Source: Halobaculum sp. XH14 (lineage in GTDB: Archaea; Halobacteriota; Halobacteria; Halobacteriales; Haloferacaceae). From it: a DNA stretch of 64,000 bases. A program made the position numbers and the translations under genes. The stretch spans positions 1,860,001 to 1,924,000 of the forward strand of contig NZ_CP134949.1 in NCBI RefSeq assembly GCF_032116555.1, written 5' to 3'. The first letter of the stretch is position 1, and every line of letters starts with the position of its first letter. Shown one piece after another: positions 60,722 to 64,000 of this stretch. The notes below the pieces were generated by a model. That model was given only the letters and a program-made list of their open reading frames with translations, had not been told where the DNA came from and did no database searches.

Positions 60722-61654
60722 ATGAGCACTCCCGCCGAGGACGCCCCCGATGCCGTCGAGGAGGCCGGCCTCACCCCCGCCGAGGCGTTCGCCCTGCTCG
60801 GAAACGAGACGCGCATCGACATCCTCCAGGCGCTCCACGAGGCGACGGTCGAATCCGGCCACGAGGCCGTCCCGTTCTCGGAACTGTACGAGCGCATCGA
60901 CCTCGAGGACAGCGCCCACTTCAACTACCACCTGAAGCAACTGCTCGAACACTTCGTCCGCAAGACCGACGACGGCTACGCGTTCCGGACGGCGGGCTGG
61001 AAGGTGGTCCGCTCCGTCTTCGCCGGGACGTTCACTGGTCGGGCCGAGGTCGGGCCGTTCGACGCGCCGGGCGACTGCTACGCCTGCGGCGGCGACCTCT
61101 CGGCGAGGTACGGCAACGAGGTGCTGACCATCACCTGCGACGACTGCGGCCGGACGGCGGTCGACTACCCGTTCCCGCCGGGCGGCCTCGACGACCGCAC
61201 GGCCGAGGAGTTCCTCGACGCCTTCCACCACCACGTTCGTCACCACTACTGTCTGGCCGCCGACGGCGTCTGCCCCGAGTGCATGGGTCGGATGGAGACG
61301 ACGCTCGACGCCGAGACGAACGTGCCGGGCCGCGAGCTCGAAGTCCACCACGTCTGCGAGCGCTGTGACAACCGGCTCAACTCCGCGGTCGGCCTGAACC
61401 TGCTGGATACCGCGCCGGTGTTGAACTTCTTCTCCGAGCGCGGCCACGACCTGACGACCGAGCCGTTCTGGACGTTCGACTGGTGTGTGAGCGACGCCCG
61501 CACGACGGTGCTCGCCGAGGACCCGCTCCGCATCCGGCTGGACCTGCCGGCCGACTGTGACACGCTCTCGGTGACGCTCGACGGGACGCTCTCGGTGCTG
61601 GACGTCTGCAAGCAGGAAGCGGGGGCGGACGTGGAAGCGGAGGCCGGCACCTGA
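60722..61654 (+). CDS. Winged-helix regulator with C-terminal zinc-binding region (ArsR-like, DUF7351-like)
   Basis: 310 residues. N-terminal ArsR-like winged helix (about 18-95): TPAEAFALLGNETRIDILQA and AHFNYHLKQLLEHFV. The rest carries several Cys pairs: CYACGG with CDDCGR (about 120-141), CPECMGR and VCERC (about 181-220), which could bind two zinc ions or sense redox. I recall haloarchaeal proteins with this layout as DUF7351. Targets are unknown. Convergent with the YtcJ-like gene, 19 nt apart. Confidence 0.82.
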   Translation: MSTPAEDAPDAVEEAGLTPAEAFALLGNETRIDILQALHEATVESGHEAVPFSELYERIDLEDSAHFNYHLKQLLEHFVRKTDDGYAFRTAGWKVVRSVFAGTFTGRAEVGPFDAPGDCYACGGDLSARYGNEVLTITCDDCGRTAVDYPFPPGGLDDRTAEEFLDAFHHHVRHHYCLAADGVCPECMGRMETTLDAETNVPGRELEVHHVCERCDNRLNSAVGLNLLDTAPVLNFFSERGHDLTTEPFWTFDWCVSDARTTVLAEDPLRIRLDLPADCDTLSVTLDGTLSVLDVCKQEAGADVEAEAGT

Positions 61655-61673
61655 CGGGACGGGGCTCCGACAC

Positions 61674-63260
61674 CTACCGGCCGTCGTACACCAGTTCCCC
61701 GCCGACCGCCGTGAACGCGACGTCGATGTCCTCGATCCCGTCCTCGTTCTCCCAGGGCGACGAGCCGAGCGCGACGAAGTCGGCCCGCTTTCCGGGTTCC
61801 AGCGTTCCCAGCCGGTGCTCGTCGAAGCCGGCGTAGGCGGCCCCGCTCGTGTAGGCCCGGAGCGCGTCAGTGACGCCGACCGCCTGCCCGTCGCTCGGCG
61901 CGTTGACCGCCTGGTGGACGCCGAGCAGCGGGTCGAGCGGCATGCAGTCCGAGCCGAAGGCGAGCGGCGCGCCCGCGTCGAGATACGCCGGAAGCCGGTT
62001 CGCGTCGGTCCGCCGGTCGCCGAGTCTGGCGTCGTACAGCCCTCCCTCGTGGCCCCACTTGTGGAAGTTCGGCTGCATCGACGCGACGACGCCGAGGTCG
62101 GCGAACCGCCGGACGGCATCCTCGCCGGCGAGTTCACAGTGCTCGACGCGGTGGCGCATTCCGCCGGGGTCCTCGGTCTCGGCGTAGGCGTCGAGCGCGA
62201 GGTCGACCGCCTCGTCGCCGATGGCGTGCAGCGTCACCTGGAAGCCGGCGTCGTCGGCGCGGGAGACCAGGTCGTGGACCTCCTCCGGCGGGACGACCCA
62301 CTGGCCCGTCTCCCCCTCGTCGGTGCCGTCCGCGGCGTCGGTGCCGTCCGCGGCGTCGGCATAGGGCGAGGAGAGCTTCGCCGTCCGTCCGCCGAGGCTG
62401 CCGTCGGTGAACGACTTCACCGCCCCCACCCGTACCATCTCGCTCCCGTGGTTCGTGCGCAGGCCGAGATCGATCAGTTCCGCAAGGTGGTCCGACCAGT
62501 AGTTGAGTCGCACCCGGAGCGTGAGCTCGCCCGCGAGGTCCAGTTCCCGGTACACTTCCGGTGCCTTCGACTGCCGGACCATGTCGTGGACCATCGTCAC
62601 CCCGCGCGCGTTCGCCTCGCGCTGGGCGGCCTCGGCGAGTTCCCGCGCCTCGGCCGCGTCCGGCTCGATCGCGTCGTACACCGGATCGACGGCCGTCTCG
62701 ACGAGCACGCCGGTCGGCTCGCCGCCGTCGGTCGCGTTCCCCGTGTCGGTCCGGACGTCCTCGTCGGGCATGGCGTCGCGGTAGCGGTCGAGCACGACCC
62801 GATTCACCGAGGCGACGTGCATGTCCTCGCGGAACGCGGCGACCGGTGCGGTCTCCGAGACGGCGGCGAGGTCCGCCGCGGTCAGGTAGCGCGACTCGGC
62901 CCAGGTCGACTCGTCGTAGCCGAACCCCAGCACCCACTCGCCGTCCTCGACCGCGGCGGCGCGCTCGCGGAGCAGCGAGACGGCCTCGTCGGGTCCATCG
63001 GCGGCCGAGAGGTCGGCGTGGACCAGCGACCGGCCGACCGCGAGCAGGTGGGTGTGGGCGTCGATGAACCCGGGAAGGACGACGCGGCCGCCGGCGTCGA
63101 CGACGTCGGTGTCCGCGCCGGCCAGGAACTCCACGTCGTAGGCCGCGCCGGTGCGGACCACGTCGCCGTCGCGCACCGCGACCGCCTCGACCGTCTCGTC
63201 GGGGTCGGCGAGCGTGTGGACCTCGGCGTTCGTGACGACCAGGTCGGCGGCTTCGGTCAT
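61674..63260 (-). CDS. Amidohydrolase, YtcJ-like
   Basis: 528 residues. Metal ligands: IDAHTHLLA (H69, H71) and later VTLHAIGDEAVDLAL and MRHRVEHCELAG; the last ligand is Asp in LAFGSDCMPLDPL. The C-terminal closing motif is GTLEPGKRADFVALG. YtcJ-like enzymes (exoenzyme-regulatory family) hydrolyse varied amides; the substrate is unknown. An 18-bp tandem duplication in the surface loop near residues 303-314 gives DAADGTDAADGT. No transcription partner is evident. Confidence 0.88.
   Translation of the reverse strand: MTEAADLVVTNAEVHTLADPDETVEAVAVRDGDVVRTGAAYDVEFLAGADTDVVDAGGRVVLPGFIDAHTHLLAVGRSLVHADLSAADGPDEAVSLLRERAAAVEDGEWVLGFGYDESTWAESRYLTAADLAAVSETAPVAAFREDMHVASVNRVVLDRYRDAMPDEDVRTDTGNATDGGEPTGVLVETAVDPVYDAIEPDAAEARELAEAAQREANARGVTMVHDMVRQSKAPEVYRELDLAGELTLRVRLNYWSDHLAELIDLGLRTNHGSEMVRVGAVKSFTDGSLGGRTAKLSSPYADAADGTDAADGTDEGETGQWVVPPEEVHDLVSRADDAGFQVTLHAIGDEAVDLALDAYAETEDPGGMRHRVEHCELAGEDAVRRFADLGVVASMQPNFHKWGHEGGLYDARLGDRRTDANRLPAYLDAGAPLAFGSDCMPLDPLLGVHQAVNAPSDGQAVGVTDALRAYTSGAAYAGFDEHRLGTLEPGKRADFVALGSSPWENEDGIEDIDVAFTAVGGELVYDGR
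62323..62358. repeat. 18-bp tandem duplication inside amidohydrolase gene
   Basis: The unit gtgccgtccgcggcgtcg occurs twice, back to back, and in frame; on the coding strand it adds six residues (DAADGT) to an acidic loop. It is probably a recent slippage event. Confidence 0.8.
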
Positions 63261-63421
63261 GCGTTCGACGGGGTGTGGGAGGGGGAAAACGGTTCGGGAA
63301 GCCGAACGAGGTCGGGGGCGACGCCGGGAACGAACCGAACCCCGGGAGGCGGCGAACGGTCGGTGAAATCGACGCTACCGTTTCGCCAAGGTACTTGCCG
63401 GCCCCTCCGGAACGCCCCACC

Positions 63422-63900
63422 ATGGTCCCCGAACGCACGACGCGACGAGCGGCGCTCGCGCTCGCCGGCGGTGGAAGACCGAGTGGCCCGGCAACGCCGT
63501 CGTCCGGCCGCCGGTCGCCGACGGGGTCGCGTACGTCGCGGGACTCACCGGCCACGTCGCCGCCTTCGACCTCGCGGACGGCGGCGAGCGGCTGTGGCAC
63601 GAACGCCTCACACCGGAACGGTACGCGCAGGGGACCGTAGCCACCGTGACCGAGCGGGCCGTCCACGTCCTCCGCGTCGACGCCGACGCCCGCGAGGTCC
63701 GGGCCGTCGCGCTCGACCGGGCGGACGGGGCGATACTGTGGGATCTCCAAACGGCCGGCACGCGTGCACGCGGCGTCGTCCCCGCCGGGGGAACGTACCT
63801 GTTCACGTCTGAGTCAACGCCCGAGGAGCAGCGCCGGGAGTCGACGCTGGGTGCGGGACAGGACACGACCGCGACGCTGTGGGCGTACGAACCCCGGTGA
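63422..63900 (+). pseudogene. Truncated, frameshifted PQQ-like beta-propeller protein
   Basis: ATG 63422 opens MVPERTTRRAALALAGG, a Tat-type signal start. From 63472 the coding sense continues in another frame: WKTEWPGNAVVRPPVADG, AYVAGLTGHVAAFDLADG, then to the stop at 63898-63900 with RAVHVLRVDADAR. These are two or three blades of a PQQ-type beta-propeller repeat. Intact haloarchaeal relatives have about 350-400 residues, so most of the middle is missing and the junction changes frame. A short gene start at 63646 is in the same frame but lacks a propeller closure. Probably dead. Confidence 0.7.
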
Positions 63901-63991
63901 CGCCCGACCCGGACGCCGATCGCCCGGGATCCGTCCGGAACGGACCGTCCGAACCGACACGACTTAGCGGACGCCACCACCAGGTCGACCC

Positions 63992-64000
63992 ATGACCGAC
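63992..64000 (+). CDS. Possible gene start at right edge (partial)
   Basis: Only ATG ACC GAC (MTD) is visible before the window ends. The bases gacttag about 28 nt upstream are a weak TATA-like box. Nothing can be said of the product. Confidence 0.3.

Noticed and set aside
1-64000. Mobile elements or prophage
   Set aside because: No transposase, integrase, phage structural gene, or clear target-site duplication was seen; only short intergenic repeats are present.

Overview
The window is a stretch of chromosome from a haloarchaeon (class Halobacteria). Evidence: very high GC with GC-rich third positions, which creates many long false frames on the opposite strand; acidic proteins; TATA-box promoters about 27 nt upstream of start codons, often giving leaderless transcripts; Tat-type lipoprotein signals; and marker genes such as a CetZ tubulin-like protein, the ubiquitin-like modifier SAMP1, archaeal HMG-CoA synthase, replication factor C large subunit, TiaS and several haloarchaea-specific DUF families. 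I cannot name the genus. No insertion sequence, integrase, rRNA or CRISPR array is visible; the only RNA gene found is tRNA-Val(GAC).

Layout. 1-2.1 kb: a membrane-anchored DHH phosphoesterase (cut by the left edge), an SDR-type dehydrogenase and a DUF5791-like protein. 2.2-11.5 kb (minus): a tight eight-gene operon for a type IV pilus-like (type II/IV secretion-like) system, with coiled-coil protein, small secreted protein, PilB-type ATPase, PilC-type membrane platform, then four single-TM exported proteins; nearly every junction overlaps. 11.6-13.7 kb: CetZ (divergent from the pilus operon) and haem A synthase. 13.8-16.2 kb: an amino-acid-type ABC importer. 16.2-24.5 kb: zinc alcohol dehydrogenase, RfcL, TatD-like hydrolase, DUF2150, a large pilin-signal surface protein and HMG-CoA synthase. 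24.5-34.6 kb: an intergenic repeat element, then regulators, acetyltransferases, a metal-dependent amidohydrolase, glutaredoxin, TiaS, a Nudix protein and threonine synthase. 34.8-40.7 kb: an aspartoacylase-like protein, an M24-fold protein that seems to have lost metal ligands, a membrane protein and malic enzyme.

40.9-47.3 kb: a five-gene peptide-type (Dpp/Opp) ABC importer. Its substrate-binding protein appears circularly permuted: a segment that normally lies at the C-terminus of this family sits directly after the lipoprotein linker, and the C-terminus stops where that segment would begin. This is the most unusual observation in the window. 47.4-50.9 kb: an EamA transporter, asparaginase, two very small proteins, tRNA-Val and SAMP1. 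50.9-54.7 kb: two coupled membrane proteins with RCK/TrkA-C-like regions beside a divergent potassium channel, suggesting a K+ homeostasis module. 54.8-60.6 kb: nucleoside phosphorylase, polyphosphate kinase overlapping a PrpE/ApaH-like phosphatase, methionine aminopeptidase and a HIT protein. 60.7-64 kb: a winged-helix regulator, a YtcJ-like amidohydrolase and a truncated, frameshifted PQQ beta-propeller pseudogene.

Family names beginning DUF are given from memory of haloarchaeal annotations and were not searched.
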